Assembly: GCA_947371015.1 (NCBI GenBank)
Contig: CANBNK010000003.1
Coordinates: forward strand, 43,673-107,672
Reading direction: 5' to 3'
Length of the DNA: 64,000 nt
Source of the DNA: Acetobacteraceae bacterium
GTDB taxonomy: Bacteria > Pseudomonadota > Alphaproteobacteria > Acetobacterales > Acetobacteraceae
Shown piece by piece: positions 1 through 8,529 of this stretch (its first letter is position 1; every line of letters starts with the position of its first letter). The notes below the pieces were generated by a model. It was not told the DNA's origin. It did not search any database and was given only the letters and a program-made list of their open reading frames with translations. A program made the translations under genes and the position numbers.

Positions 1-594
1 GACGACGCGCTGGAAGCGGAGTTCGAGCAACTGGCCAGCGGCGAGGTCGCGCTGCAGGGCGGCGGCCGGCTGCTGGTCTGCCCGACCCCGGCGCTGGTGG
101 CGTTGGATGTCGATAGCGGCGGCGCCACCCTGCCTGAAGTGAATGAGGCCGCGATGGCGGAAGCCGCGCGGCAGATCCGGCTGCGCAACCTGGCCGGCGC
201 CATCCTGCTGGACCTGGCCGGCCTGCCGCTGAAGCGCCGCGCGGGCCTGGAAGAACCGCTGCGCCAGGCGCTGAAGACCGACCATCTGGTGCGGCTGCTC
301 GGCATCGGGCCGCTCGGGCTGTTCGAGATGCAGCGCCAGCGCATCCACCCGCCGCTGCATGAGGTGCTTGCCGGGCCGCTGACCCCTGGGCTGGCGGCGC
401 TGCGGCGGGCGGCGCGGGATGCCGCGGCCCAGCCGGGGCGGCGCTGGGTGCTGACCGCGTCGCCGGCGGTGCTGGCGGCGCTGCAAGGGCTGCCCGGCGC
501 GCTGGAGGAAGCCACGGCGGCGCTGGGGCAGCCGCTGGAGCTGGTGGCCCAACCTGGCCTGGCCTGGGGCGCCGAGACTGTGCATGCCCGCTGA
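1..594 (+). CDS. Ribonuclease E/G family protein, C-terminal part (5' end outside window)
   Basis: The reading frame is open from base 1, so the gene starts upstream of the window. About 197 residues remain. The visible part resembles the C-terminal half of RNase E/G catalytic regions: a short beta-rich stretch ending in [11 protein letters not shown], then a helical segment with [17 protein letters not shown] and a later [16 protein letters not shown]. These enzymes cleave single-stranded RNA in rRNA maturation and mRNA decay. The S1 domain and most of the catalytic core are not visible. The stop overlaps the start of yacG by 11 bases, a pairing often seen in alphaproteobacteria. RNase G and RNase E cannot be told apart from this fragment. 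Confidence 0.75.
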   Translation, partial: DDALEAEFEQLASGEVALQGGGRLLVCPTPALVALDVDSGGATLPEVNEAAMAEAARQIRLRNLAGAILLDLAGLPLKRRAGLEEPLRQALKTDHLVRLLGIGPLGLFEMQRQRIHPPLHEVLAGPLTPGLAALRRAARDAAAQPGRRWVLTASPAVLAALQGLPGALEEATAALGQPLELVAQPGLAWGAETVHAR

Positions 595-769
595 CCCGCC
601 CAGCCCGGCCAACCAGAAGCCCTGCCCGGTCTGCGGCAAGCCGCTGGCGCCGCAGTTCCGGCCATTCTGTTCGGCGCGTTGCCGACAGGTGGACCTCGGC
701 CGCTGGCTGGCGGGGGACTACGCCATCCCCGCTGGCGAGCCGCTGCCCGACGAGGACGACGATGGCTGA
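584..769 (+). CDS. yacG: DNA gyrase inhibitor YacG-type zinc protein
   Basis: This 61-residue protein carries the YacG zinc-binding pattern: CPVCGK near residues 14-19, then [22 protein letters not shown], giving four cysteines. The acidic tail DEDDDG is also typical. YacG of E. coli binds GyrB and blocks DNA gyrase. The length matches the family. Its ATG lies inside the end of the RNase gene, so the two are probably translationally coupled. Annotation is by motif and context; gyrase inhibition is known for the E. coli protein only. Confidence 0.87.
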   Translation: MPADPPSPANQKPCPVCGKPLAPQFRPFCSARCRQVDLGRWLAGDYAIPAGEPLPDEDDDG

Positions 770-872
770 GGGCACTTGGCCGTGGGGCGGCCTTACTGCC
801 TGACAGGAGGCTCGACGCGACAATGGCGGTCTTCGTCGGCCGAGGCAACCGGAACGCGCCCCGCCGCCTGAT

Positions 873-898
873 CCACGTCGGCGGCATCGCCGACGTGG
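873..898 (+). terminator. Perfect 11-bp hairpin downstream of yacG
   Basis: CCACGTCGGCG and its exact reverse complement are separated by the tetraloop GCAT. No T-tract follows, so intrinsic termination is uncertain. A Rho-assisted stop, an mRNA 3' end stabiliser or a protein site remain possible. It lies in the 203-base gap between yacG and the kinase-like gene, which otherwise shows nothing recognisable. Confidence 0.35.
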
Positions 899-972
899 CA
901 GCATGAGCCATCACCGCGGTAGCCACGGCGCGCGTTAACCCCCGGCTTGTCGCTTCATGCTAATCTTGGCGC

Positions 973-1734
973 ATGTCCGTCCTATCTCTGGTTTTGTTGG
1001 CGTTGCTGCTGCTGGCCGCCGGTGCCGCCCTGTGGGCGCAGCGCCGCGCCACCACCGCCCTGGCGCGTGCCTCGGCCGCCGAGGCGCGTGGCGCCGGCCA
1101 TGCCCGCTGCCTGGGGCTGCTGGCGGAGGAGTTGCAGGGGCCGGGCCTGGCGCTGCTCGGGCTGGCCGGGCGTCTGGGGGACCCGGGCAAGCCGGTGGAG
1201 GCCGAGGCACGTCTGGTGCTGCAGCTGGTCGATGAGGTGAAGGAAGTGCTGGCCGCCAGCGCCGGGCCGCGCAGCCTTTCCGAGGAAAAGGTGGAGTTGG
1301 CGCCGCTGCTGCAGGAAGTGCTGGCCGGGGTGACGGCCCAGCTTGGCCAAGGCCGCCGGCAATGGCGGCTGGCGCAGGATTTTTCCGGGCTGTGCGTGCA
1401 GGCGGACCGTCGGGCGCTGCGCGGCGCGCTGTCCCAGGTGCTGGCCCGGGCGGCGCGGCTGACCCGGGAAGGCGACTGGATCGACCTGCGCCCAGTGGTG
1501 ACCAGCGAAACCCTGGCGATTGTGGTCGAGGACGAAGGGGCCGGCCTGGGCGCCGAGGACCTGGCCGCCGGCGCCCCCACCGAGACCGACCGCACCCGCG
1601 GCCTCAGCTTCGGGCTGGCCGTGGCGCGCAGCCTGCTGGAAGCGCATGGCGGCGAGCTGCGGCTGGAAGCCCAGCCCGGCATCGGCGCCCGCGCCTGGCT
1701 GATGCTGCCCAGGACGCGGTTGCTGCCGGGCTGA
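973..1734 (+). CDS. Degenerate sensor histidine kinase-like protein (membrane anchored)
   Basis: The 253-residue protein starts with one hydrophobic helix (residues 3-22), then a helical region where a DHp domain would lie, then a HATPase-like domain. The G1 box DEGAGLG (187-193) and a G2-like segment GLSFGLAVARSLLEAHGG (about 210-227) are clear. The H-box position reads AEELQGPG with no histidine, and the N-box equivalent LSQVLARAARLT lacks its asparagines. It therefore probably cannot autophosphorylate normally. It could be a pseudokinase scaffold or a partner of another kinase. No response regulator is adjacent. The start is the ATG just before the hydrophobic helix; no good Shine-Dalgarno is visible. 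Confidence 0.7.
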   Translation: MSVLSLVLLALLLLAAGAALWAQRRATTALARASAAEARGAGHARCLGLLAEELQGPGLALLGLAGRLGDPGKPVEAEARLVLQLVDEVKEVLAASAGPRSLSEEKVELAPLLQEVLAGVTAQLGQGRRQWRLAQDFSGLCVQADRRALRGALSQVLARAARLTREGDWIDLRPVVTSETLAIVVEDEGAGLGAEDLAAGAPTETDRTRGLSFGLAVARSLLEAHGGELRLEAQPGIGARAWLMLPRTRLLPG

Positions 1735-1777
1735 CGCGGGCGGGCGCCGGTTCCCCCTGCGGGGTGCCGGGAGCGAG

Positions 1778-2332
1778 TTAGAATTCCTCGCGCGCCACTT
1801 CGCTGACGCGATGGAAGGCGCTGATGGCGTCGAAGCATTGCTGCCCGATGTCGGCCGGGCTGTCGTTCAGCCGGCCCAGCACGCAATACAGCCGGCCGCG
1901 GCCGACATTGCCCTTGGACGCCGCGAATTCGAGGTCGGCCCATTCCGGCGCGCCCAGGCGGGTCAGGTCTTCCACCTTCAGCGGCTTCGGGCCGATGCGC
2001 TTGCTGTCGTACCATTGGCGCAGCATGTAGGTGCAGCCATCCGAGGCGACGCCGACGGCGCCCGAATTGTTGCGGTCCAGCGGCGTGTAGGACGCCGACT
2101 TGTCCACCAGCTTGATATCGATATCCAGGCCGCCGCGCAGGCCCTTCGGCCGCAGCAGGGCGCGCCATTCGATCAGGCGGGTTTCCTCGGCCGGCACGGC
2201 CTCCACCTTCGACCCCGTGCGGAAGCGGTTGCCAGCACCCTGGAAACGTTCATCCGTCTGCAGCGCCTCGCGCCACATGCGGAACCAGGTATCCACTTCG
2301 CTGCTGGCCTCCACCGGCCTCAGACTCAACAA
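1778..2332 (-). CDS. Hypothetical protein of unknown family
   Basis: I do not recognise this 184-residue protein. It has no signal peptide or membrane helix. It is mixed in charge, with segments such as GGLDIDIKLVDKS and YMLRQWYDSKRIGPKPLKVEDL and a C-terminal FDAISAFHRVSEVAREEF. Coding is supported by the well-composed, non-repetitive protein. The longest start is TTG at 2332, preceded by GGAAG about eight bases upstream. An in-frame ATG lies at residue 19. The gene runs leftward, downstream of and in the same direction as the CoA-transferase operon, separated from it by 68 bases. Confidence 0.6.
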   Translation of the reverse strand: MLSLRPVEASSEVDTWFRMWREALQTDERFQGAGNRFRTGSKVEAVPAEETRLIEWRALLRPKGLRGGLDIDIKLVDKSASYTPLDRNNSGAVGVASDGCTYMLRQWYDSKRIGPKPLKVEDLTRLGAPEWADLEFAASKGNVGRGRLYCVLGRLNDSPADIGQQCFDAISAFHRVSEVAREEF

Positions 2333-2400
2333 CTGCTTCTTCCAATCTTGGCTTTGCGGCCGAAGCCTCCCCTCTCGGGAAGGCTCCTGCCCTTGGTTAG

Positions 2401-3621
2401 CTACTTGCGGCGGGTGTCGACCAGCACGCCGGAAGCGCGCAGGGCCTTCAACTCCTCCACGCCGAAGCCGTGGGCCGCGAGCACCGTATCGGTGTGCTCG
2501 GCGAAGCGCGGCGGTTCGGCGCGGGTGCCGCCCGGGGTACGGGAAAGCTTGATGGGTGTGCCCAGCCCGACATAGTCGCCCAGCCGGCTTACCATCTCCC
2601 GATGTGCCGTATGGTCCTGTTGCATGGCTTCGTCCACATGCAACACTGGCCCCGCCGGTAATCCGGCAGCCAGCATGCGCCGGCAGAGGTCGTGGCCGTC
2701 CTCCGAGGCGAAGCGCGCTTCCAGAACTTCCGTGAGTGCATCACGGTTGATGACCCGCCCGCCATTGGTGGTGAAGCGCGGATCCTTCGCCGTCTCGGGC
2801 ATGCCGAGGAAGGCGCAGAACTTCTGGAAGGCGGGGTCGTTGCCGGCGGCGACGAAAATCTCGCAGGTCTTGGTGCGGAACTTGGAATAGGGCACCAGGT
2901 TGGGGTGCGGGTTGCCCGTGGCCTTCGGGCGGTTGCCGTTCAGGAAGAAGTTCGGCGCATGCGGGTGCAGCAGCGCCATGCCGCAGTCGTGCAGCGTCAT
3001 GTCGCAGTATTGCCCGAGGCCCGACTTGGAGCGTTCCGCCAGCGCCATCAGGATGGCGATGGTGCTGAACAGGCCGGTGGCGATATCCACGATCGGCGTG
3101 CCCAGCCGCGTCGGGCCGCTATCCGCCGTGCCGTTGATGCTCATCAGCCCGGTCATGGCCTGCAGCACCGCGTCGTAGCCCGGAAAGCCGCCAAGCGGGC
3201 CGGTGGCGCCGAAGCCGGAGACGCGGCAATGGATCAGGCCCGGGAACTGCTTTGACAGCACGGCCTCATAGCCCAGGCCCCACTTCTCCATGCTGCCCGG
3301 CTTGAAGTTCTCGATGAGGACATCCGCGCCTTCGAGCAGCCGCAGCAGCACCGCCTTGCCCTCGGGCTTGGACAGGTCCAGGCCGACCGACTTCTTGTTG
3401 CGGTTGATGTTGATGAAGTAGCTGGCGCTGCCGTTGTTGTCGAAGGGCGGGCCCCAGTCGCGCACCTCATCGCCCTGCGGCGGCTCCAGCTTGATCACCT
3501 CGGCGCCGTGGTCGCTCAGGACCATCGTGCAGTACGGCCCGCCCAGCACGCGGGTCAGGTCGATGACCTTCAGCCCGGCCAGTGCCCCGGCGGACTTCGC
3601 CAGGCCCATTCCTTCACTCAT
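2401..3621 (-). CDS. CaiB/BaiF family (class III) CoA-transferase
   Basis: The 406-residue protein is a full-length family III CoA-transferase, which moves CoA between acids through an aspartyl anhydride. Seen are the N-terminal LKVIDLTRVLGGPYCTMVLSDHGAEVIK and the catalytic segment TPIVDIATG, whose Asp179 matches the nucleophile of formyl-CoA transferase. GFPGYDAVLQAMTGLMS is also typical. Its ATG overlaps the stop of the upstream CoA-transferase-like gene by ATGA, so it is the third gene of a coupled operon. The substrate is unknown; formyl-CoA, carnitine-CoA and succinyl-CoA-dependent versions cannot be distinguished. Confidence 0.93.
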   Translation of the reverse strand: MSEGMGLAKSAGALAGLKVIDLTRVLGGPYCTMVLSDHGAEVIKLEPPQGDEVRDWGPPFDNNGSASYFININRNKKSVGLDLSKPEGKAVLLRLLEGADVLIENFKPGSMEKWGLGYEAVLSKQFPGLIHCRVSGFGATGPLGGFPGYDAVLQAMTGLMSINGTADSGPTRLGTPIVDIATGLFSTIAILMALAERSKSGLGQYCDMTLHDCGMALLHPHAPNFFLNGNRPKATGNPHPNLVPYSKFRTKTCEIFVAAGNDPAFQKFCAFLGMPETAKDPRFTTNGGRVINRDALTEVLEARFASEDGHDLCRRMLAAGLPAGPVLHVDEAMQQDHTAHREMVSRLGDYVGLGTPIKLSRTPGGTRAEPPRFAEHTDTVLAAHGFGVEELKALRASGVLVDTRRK

Positions 3622-4370
3622 GCAGCCAACTTCCTTCCAAACACACGCGCGCAGAAATCCGGGTAGGTTTCCAGCATCTCGTCACATACCGCGCCGCGCA
3701 GCAGCGCCAGTTCCTGGTCGCTCGGCGCTGGGGTTTGCGGCACCTCGCCGTCAACGTCAAAGTCGAAGCCGGTGGCGGCGCGGATGCTGTCCACCGTCTC
3801 CCCGGCATGCACGCTGGCAAGCGAGAAGCGGGCGCGGTCCGGGTGGAAGCGGAACACGCAGCGCCCGGTCACCAGCGCCTGGGCATGGCCGCGGCGGAAC
3901 ACGCCGGGCGGCGAGACGCCGTTGGCCGAGATGTTGTCCACCTTCTGCACCAGCACGCGCGGAGAGTGCTCTTCGCGGAACAGGATGATGCGCGGCGTCA
4001 TCATGTACATGAAGGCGCTGCCGAAGCTGCCGGGGAAGCGGACGCCCTTCCCTGGCCATTCGCCGGTGCCCACCAGGTTCAGGTTGGCCTCGCCGTCGAT
4101 CTGCCCGCCGCCCAGAAAGAACAGGTCAATGCGGCCCTGCCCGGTCAGGTCGAACAATTCGCGCGTGCCGTCACTGAACGGGTTGCCCTGGGTGCGCGCC
4201 AGCAGCGAAAGCCGGATCGGGTAGCCCAACTTCTGCGCCAGGTAACAGGCCGCTGCCGGCACCGGGCTGGCGGCTCCCACGGCCACGTGGCGGGCAGTCG
4301 GCGCGCTGGGGTCCAGCACCAGGCGGCAGATCGTCGCCGCCAGGAATTCCTCGGGCTTGCAGTCGCTCAT
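3618..4370 (-). CDS. CoA-transferase beta-subunit-like protein
   Basis: This 250-residue protein resembles the beta chain of class I (GctB/PcaJ-like) CoA-transferases. It has the glycine-rich IDLFFLGGGQIDGEANLN and a C-terminal FSLASVHAGETVDSIRAATGF typical of the family. The usual glutamate-containing SENG-type active-site signature is not visible; the comparable region reads LARTQGNPFSDG. Loss of this glutamate is also reported for IpdAB ring-opening hydrolases, so the reaction may not be CoA transfer. The start chosen is the ATG overlapping the alpha-subunit stop (ATGA), not an upstream in-frame ATG at 4415 inside the alpha gene. Its own stop overlaps the class III gene. Confidence 0.85.
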   Translation of the reverse strand: MSDCKPEEFLAATICRLVLDPSAPTARHVAVGAASPVPAAACYLAQKLGYPIRLSLLARTQGNPFSDGTRELFDLTGQGRIDLFFLGGGQIDGEANLNLVGTGEWPGKGVRFPGSFGSAFMYMMTPRIILFREEHSPRVLVQKVDNISANGVSPPGVFRRGHAQALVTGRCVFRFHPDRARFSLASVHAGETVDSIRAATGFDFDVDGEVPQTPAPSDQELALLRGAVCDEMLETYPDFCARVFGRKLAA

Positions 4371-5191
4371 TCGGCGGCCGCCGCGCGGGTCTCGAAGACG
4401 TGGATCGCCAGCCACTCGCGGAAGCCCTCGGCGCTTTTCGCCATGCGGGCGTAGTCGCTGATGTAGGCGGTATCCATGCGGTATTCGTCCAGCAGCGCCA
4501 CCGGGCGGGCGCCGCGCTCGGCAATGGCGATGCCGTCGATATAGGTGGCGCTGATGCAGCCTGGCGCCAACGTCTCATCGGCCAGGAAGTCGCCTTCCAC
4601 CACGCGCTCCACCGTCACCAGGCTGGCCTTGGAGGCGTGGGCGATGGTGGCGCATTCACGCTTGCGGCCCAGCCAGACATTGCCCTTCGCATCCGCCATC
4701 ACCGCGTGAAACACGCCGAAATCCGGCTGCAACGCCGGCAGCAGCACGATGGGGTCACCTGATTCGGCGAAGGGATTGTCCATGACGCGCCAGTCCGGCC
4801 GATGCGCCAGGATGTCGCTGCCGATGATGCCGCGCAGCGGCATGAAGGGCACGCCCTTCTCGCTGGCCTGCAACATGGTGTGGATGGCCGGGCAGGTGGC
4901 GTCCTTCATCTCGATCTCGCCGGCCTTCAGTGCGGCGGAGAAGCGCGGCGCGAAGCCGGCCTCCCCCAGGGAGACAGCGCTGGTCTCCACTTCTGCCACG
5001 CAGCCGGCACCCACCAATATGTCGGTGGCGAAGCCGGAGGTCGGCACGCCGACCAGGCGCAGCCCGCGCACACCTCGGCGGATCAGCGCCTTGGCCAGCG
5101 CCACGGAGGGCAGCGAGTTGTCGGGCGGCATCGCCAGCCGGCTGCCATCCGGCACGCGGGCGGCCAGGCTTTCCAGGTCGACGAGGCTCAT
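4367..5191 (-). CDS. CoA-transferase alpha-subunit-like protein
   Basis: This 274-residue protein resembles the alpha chain of class I CoA-transferases (GctA/IpdA type), here partnered with the next gene. The central part LPALQPDFGVFHAVMADAKGNVWLG matches the family segment in which acyl-CoA or acid is handled. A strong Shine-Dalgarno, AGGAGGAACC, precedes its ATG by a good distance, making it the first gene of the three-gene operon alpha, beta, CaiB/BaiF. Both members of the heterodimer are present and of normal size. The presence of a second, unrelated CoA-transferase suggests activation and processing of a carboxylic acid, whose identity is not evident. Confidence 0.86.
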   Translation of the reverse strand: MSLVDLESLAARVPDGSRLAMPPDNSLPSVALAKALIRRGVRGLRLVGVPTSGFATDILVGAGCVAEVETSAVSLGEAGFAPRFSAALKAGEIEMKDATCPAIHTMLQASEKGVPFMPLRGIIGSDILAHRPDWRVMDNPFAESGDPIVLLPALQPDFGVFHAVMADAKGNVWLGRKRECATIAHASKASLVTVERVVEGDFLADETLAPGCISATYIDGIAIAERGARPVALLDEYRMDTAYISDYARMAKSAEGFREWLAIHVFETRAAAAE

Positions 5192-5309
5192 TGGTGGTTC
5201 CTCCTGCGGGACAAGCTACCCCCCGGGCCGGCCCCTGCGAAGGGGCGAGGTGTTCCGCTGGCCGCGGTATCGCATTACGCTGCCCGGCGCGACCCCAAGG
5301 GAGGCTTCC

Positions 5310-5702
5310 ATGTTGGCACGTCTGGCAGCGCTGGTGCTTGTTACGCTTGGCCTGGGCCTCAGCCTGGCCCCGCCGGCCCGGGCGGCCTGGATGTGGACAG
5401 GGTGGGAGGAGTTCACCGGCAGCCAGGAGGAATGCCTGCAAAGCGCCTCCCGCCAATTGCAGGCGATGAACTTCACCGTGACGGTAAACCCGCAGACCAC
5501 CTTCGGCTGGCGCGGGCAGGATGGCGTCAGCGTGCGCTGCATCGCCGAGCGCCGGGTCGCGGTGATCTTCGTCTATGCCTCGACCAACTCGGACGAGGGC
5601 CGCAGCATTCTGGACCAGATGCGCTCCGCCTATAAGCCGGGCGGCGCGGCAACGCCGCCCGCGGCGCCGCCGGCGCCCGGCCGCGGCGGCAGCAAGTTCT
5701 GA
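5310..5702 (+). CDS. Small exported protein of unknown function
   Basis: The 130-residue protein begins with a clear Sec signal peptide: MLARL, a hydrophobic run of about 14 residues and a PPARAAW cleavage region. The mature part is about 105 residues with two cysteines (near C44 and C79 of the precursor) that could form a disulfide, and ends in a proline/alanine-rich tail. I cannot assign a family. The start is the ATG preceded by AGGGAGGC. The stop TGA overlaps the ATG of the following acetyltransferase gene by one base (TGATG), so the two are likely co-transcribed. Confidence 0.75.
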   Translation: MLARLAALVLVTLGLGLSLAPPARAAWMWTGWEEFTGSQEECLQSASRQLQAMNFTVTVNPQTTFGWRGQDGVSVRCIAERRVAVIFVYASTNSDEGRSILDQMRSAYKPGGAATPPAAPPAPGRGGSKF

Positions 5703-6250
5703 TGACCCTGAACGGGCCGCGGCTGCGGCTGCGGCCCATTGCCACGGGGGACGCCGCTGGCTTTGCGGCGCTGAACGCCGACCCGGTGGCGATGCGCCAC
5801 TTCCCGGCGCCACTCAGGCGCACGGAGAGCGATGCCGCGTTGGAGCGTGCCCTGGCGCACCACGCCGAGCACGGCTTCGGCGCCCAGGCGGTCGAGTTGC
5901 ATGACGGCACCTTGCTGGGCTTTCTCGGCCTGGCGCAGGTGCAGTTTCCCGCGCACTTCGCCCCGGCCGTGGAAATCGGCTGGCGCTTCCTGCCGGCGCA
6001 TTGGGGCCAGGGCTATGCCGAGGAAGCCGCCCGGCTGACCTTGGCGCATGGCTTCGGGCCGCTCGGCCTCGACGAGATCGTCAGCTTCACCGTGCCGGCC
6101 AACCAGCCCAGTTGGCGGCTGATGCAGCGGCTTGGCATGCAGGCCGATGGCGGCTTCGACCACCCGCGCCTGCCAGAGGGGCACCCGCTGCGGCCGCATC
6201 TGCTGTACCGGCTGGCCCGCGTGGACTGGCTGGCACGGCTGTTTGGCTGA
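5702..6250 (+). CDS. GNAT family N-acetyltransferase (RimJ/RimL-like)
   Basis: The 182-residue protein follows the Acetyltransf_3/RimJ-RimL layout: LRLRPI near the N-terminus, then a central EIGWRFLPAHWGQGYAEEAA, whose GQGYA corresponds to the acetyl-CoA pyrophosphate-binding motif. NQPSWRLMQRLGM is the usual C-terminal helix-strand segment. It probably transfers acetyl from acetyl-CoA to a protein N-terminus or small amine; the acceptor is unknown. It is one-base coupled to the exported protein upstream. Confidence 0.9.
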   Translation: MTLNGPRLRLRPIATGDAAGFAALNADPVAMRHFPAPLRRTESDAALERALAHHAEHGFGAQAVELHDGTLLGFLGLAQVQFPAHFAPAVEIGWRFLPAHWGQGYAEEAARLTLAHGFGPLGLDEIVSFTVPANQPSWRLMQRLGMQADGGFDHPRLPEGHPLRPHLLYRLARVDWLARLFG

Positions 6251-6317
6251 GTCGGCGCGGTCCCCGGCTTTCCGCGGCGAGCAAGGCATCGTAGCCTGTC
6301 TCGACGAGGAGACGCCG

Positions 6318-6827
6318 ATGACCGTGACCAGGCAGGAATTCCGTGACGCGATGGCCCGGTTGGGTGCGGCGGTGAATATCATCACCACCGCGGGGCCGGA
6401 GGGTAAGGGTGGCTTCACCGCCTCCGCCGTGTGCAGCGTGACGGACGACCCGGCGATGCTGCTGGTCTGCATCAACCGCAGCAGCAATTCCGGCGCTGTG
6501 GCCAAGGCCAATGGCATCCTGTGCGTGAACACCCTGGCCGCGGGGCATGAGGAACTGGCCGGCGTGTTCGCCGGTGCCACCAAGTGCAGCATGGAAGACC
6601 GCTTCCTGGTCGGCGACTGGGGCGAATTGGTGACGGGCGCGCCGGTCTTGCAGGACGCGGTGGTCAGCTTCGACTGCCGCATCACCGACATGGTGGACAA
6701 GGGAACCCACACGGTGCTGTTCGCCGAGATCCACGCCATCCGCCAGGGCAATGCCGGCGGCCAGGCGCTGATCTACTTCGGCCGCGGCTACCATGGCGTG
6801 GGGCAGATGGTGGGCGAGGGCGCGTAG
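6318..6827 (+). CDS. Flavin reductase-like FMN-binding protein, RutF-like
   Basis: The 169-residue protein strongly resembles RutF/HpaC-type flavin reductases: FRDAMARLGAAVNIITTAGP near residues 8-27, then GGFTASAVCSVTDDPAMLLVC, which forms the flavin-binding strands. RutF supplies reduced FMN to the RutA monooxygenase in pyrimidine breakdown. No other rut gene is nearby, so this copy may serve another monooxygenase. The start ATG has GAGGAG seven bases upstream; the earlier in-frame ATG at 6132 lies inside the GNAT gene and is rejected. Confidence 0.9.
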   Translation: MTVTRQEFRDAMARLGAAVNIITTAGPEGKGGFTASAVCSVTDDPAMLLVCINRSSNSGAVAKANGILCVNTLAAGHEELAGVFAGATKCSMEDRFLVGDWGELVTGAPVLQDAVVSFDCRITDMVDKGTHTVLFAEIHAIRQGNAGGQALIYFGRGYHGVGQMVGEGA

Positions 6828-6855
6828 CGGCGCCAGCCGCTGACCGCATCTGGCG

Positions 6856-6907
6856 GGTCTGAATCGGCCGGCCCGCCGCCCGATGACCGCAGGTCTGAAT
6901 CGGCCGG
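6856..6907. repeat. Short direct repeat after the flavin reductase gene
   Basis: A 16-base sequence, GGTCTGAATCGGCCGG, occurs at 6856-6871 and again at 6892-6907, a period of 36 bases. TGACCGCA also precedes each copy, so a unit of roughly 30 bases appears duplicated in tandem. It fills the gap between two convergent genes and ends ten bases before the sulfatase stop. No hairpin terminator is evident here. Confidence 0.7.
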
Positions 6908-6916
6908 ACAGACTAT

Positions 6917-8479
6917 CTACCACTCGCCCAGGAAGACGCCGGCCTTCTTGTAGCTGTCGGTCCGCAGCTCGATCTCCTGCCACTCCACCGTGGTGCGCCG
7001 CTTCAGCCCGGTGAACCAGGCCAGCAGTCGCTCGCGCAGTTCGTCGCGCACGGCCGTATGGGCAGGGTCGGCGCCGAGGTCGTGGAATTCCTGCGGGTCG
7101 GCCTGAAGATCGAACAGTTGCGGCCGGAAGCCGCTGCTCCAATGCACGTATTTCCAGCGCTCGGTCCGCACCATCCAGGCATGGTGATGCCCGGTCGGTT
7201 GCCCCAGCCGCCGGCGCGCACCCTTGAAGGTCCAGTCCAACTCGCTGAAGGCGGCATCGCGCCATTCGACACCTTCACCGCGCGTGAGCGGCAGCAGCGA
7301 GCGCCCCTCCACCACATGCCGCGCCGGGTCCTGCGCCAGCGCGTCCAGGATGGTCGGCACCACGTCGATGGCCTCCACCAGCCGCGTGTCGGTGCTGCCG
7401 CGCGTGGCGTCGGCGGCGGCATCCGGGTCGTACAGGATGAAGGGCACCCGCTGGATGCAGTCGTGGAACAACTCCTTCTCGCCCAGCCAGTGGTCGCCCA
7501 GGTAGTCACCGTGGTCGGCGGTGAAGATCACCAGCGTGTCCTGCCAGCGGCCCAGCGCCTCCATCTCCGCGAAGACCCGGCCGAGATGCGTGTCCAACTG
7601 GGTGATCAGCCCCTGGTACACCGGCTTCACCGTGTCCTGGCATTCCTGACTGCGGAAACTCTCGGCCACTTCCTCATCCTGGAAGGCGCGCATGACGGGA
7701 TGGGCGGCGTCGCTGCGTTCCTCGGCGGCGCGCTGCAGCGGCAGGCATTGCTCGGGCGTGTACATGTTGTGGTAAGGCGCCGGCGCCACGTAGGGCCAGT
7801 GCGGCTTGACGTAGCTGAGATGCATCACCCAGGGGTCGTCGCCCTTGGCGCGCATGAAGTCGATGGCCAGGTCCGTGGTGTAGGCGGTCTCGCTGTGTTC
7901 CTCGGCGACGCGGGCGGGCCACTTCACGTTGCGCATCTTCCAGCCGGAATGCACGCCACCTTCCGGGTCCACTGTGCTGATGACGTAGTCGCTCCAGGGG
8001 TCGCGGCTGTCATAGCCCTTGCTGCGCAACCACTGAGCATAGGCGCCGTTCGGCTCCGCATGGTGTCCGTCATAGCGGTCGATCGGGCGGAACCAGCCTT
8101 CCTCCACCAGCACCTTCAGCTCATCGGCGCCGTCCAGTTGCAGGCGGTTGATGCCGTGGCGGTCGGGCATCACGTGGGTCTTGCCGCACAGCGTCAGGTC
8201 GCGGCCGCTGTTGCGCAGGTGCCAGCCCAGCGTCACTTCCCCCACCGAAAGCGGCACGCGGTTATGCGTGGCGCCATGGGAGGAAACGTAGCGGCCGGTA
8301 TAGTAGCTCATGCGGGAAGGCCCGCAGATGCCGGACTGCACGAAGCTGTTGGCGAAGCGCACGCCGCGTTTGGCCAGCGCGTCGATGTTTGGGGTTTGGA
8401 TATGCGGGTGGCCGGCGCAGGCCAGGTGGTCCCAACGCAGCTGGTCCGACATGATGAACAGCACGTTCTTGATGGCCAT
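6917..8479 (-). CDS. Sulfatase / phosphonate monoester hydrolase family enzyme
   Basis: This 520-residue alkaline-phosphatase-superfamily enzyme is full length. The N-terminal NVLFIMSDQLRWDH supplies the first metal-binding aspartates. ICGPSR at 51-56 is the C-x-P-S-R signature in which Cys52 is converted to formylglycine. IFTADHGDYLGDH near the middle gives the remaining metal ligands. The size and overall pattern resemble phosphonate monoester hydrolases and choline sulfatases. No signal peptide is seen, which suggests a cytoplasmic enzyme. Substrate (sulfate ester, phosphonate or phosphate ester) is open. It is monocistronic, preceded by AGGGGG, and shielded upstream by the terminator at 8530-8559. 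Confidence 0.9.
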   Translation of the reverse strand: MAIKNVLFIMSDQLRWDHLACAGHPHIQTPNIDALAKRGVRFANSFVQSGICGPSRMSYYTGRYVSSHGATHNRVPLSVGEVTLGWHLRNSGRDLTLCGKTHVMPDRHGINRLQLDGADELKVLVEEGWFRPIDRYDGHHAEPNGAYAQWLRSKGYDSRDPWSDYVISTVDPEGGVHSGWKMRNVKWPARVAEEHSETAYTTDLAIDFMRAKGDDPWVMHLSYVKPHWPYVAPAPYHNMYTPEQCLPLQRAAEERSDAAHPVMRAFQDEEVAESFRSQECQDTVKPVYQGLITQLDTHLGRVFAEMEALGRWQDTLVIFTADHGDYLGDHWLGEKELFHDCIQRVPFILYDPDAAADATRGSTDTRLVEAIDVVPTILDALAQDPARHVVEGRSLLPLTRGEGVEWRDAAFSELDWTFKGARRRLGQPTGHHHAWMVRTERWKYVHWSSGFRPQLFDLQADPQEFHDLGADPAHTAVRDELRERLLAWFTGLKRRTTVEWQEIELRTDSYKKAGVFLGEW

Positions 8480-8529
8480 CTGCGCGCCCCCTGGTTGGGG
8501 TGAGGTTAGCGCGATGTCAGAAAACGCAG

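Noticed and set aside
6318..6827. Part of a rut pyrimidine-degradation operon
   Set aside because: The protein is RutF-like, but no rutA-E or rutG gene is near, so the gene symbol was withheld.
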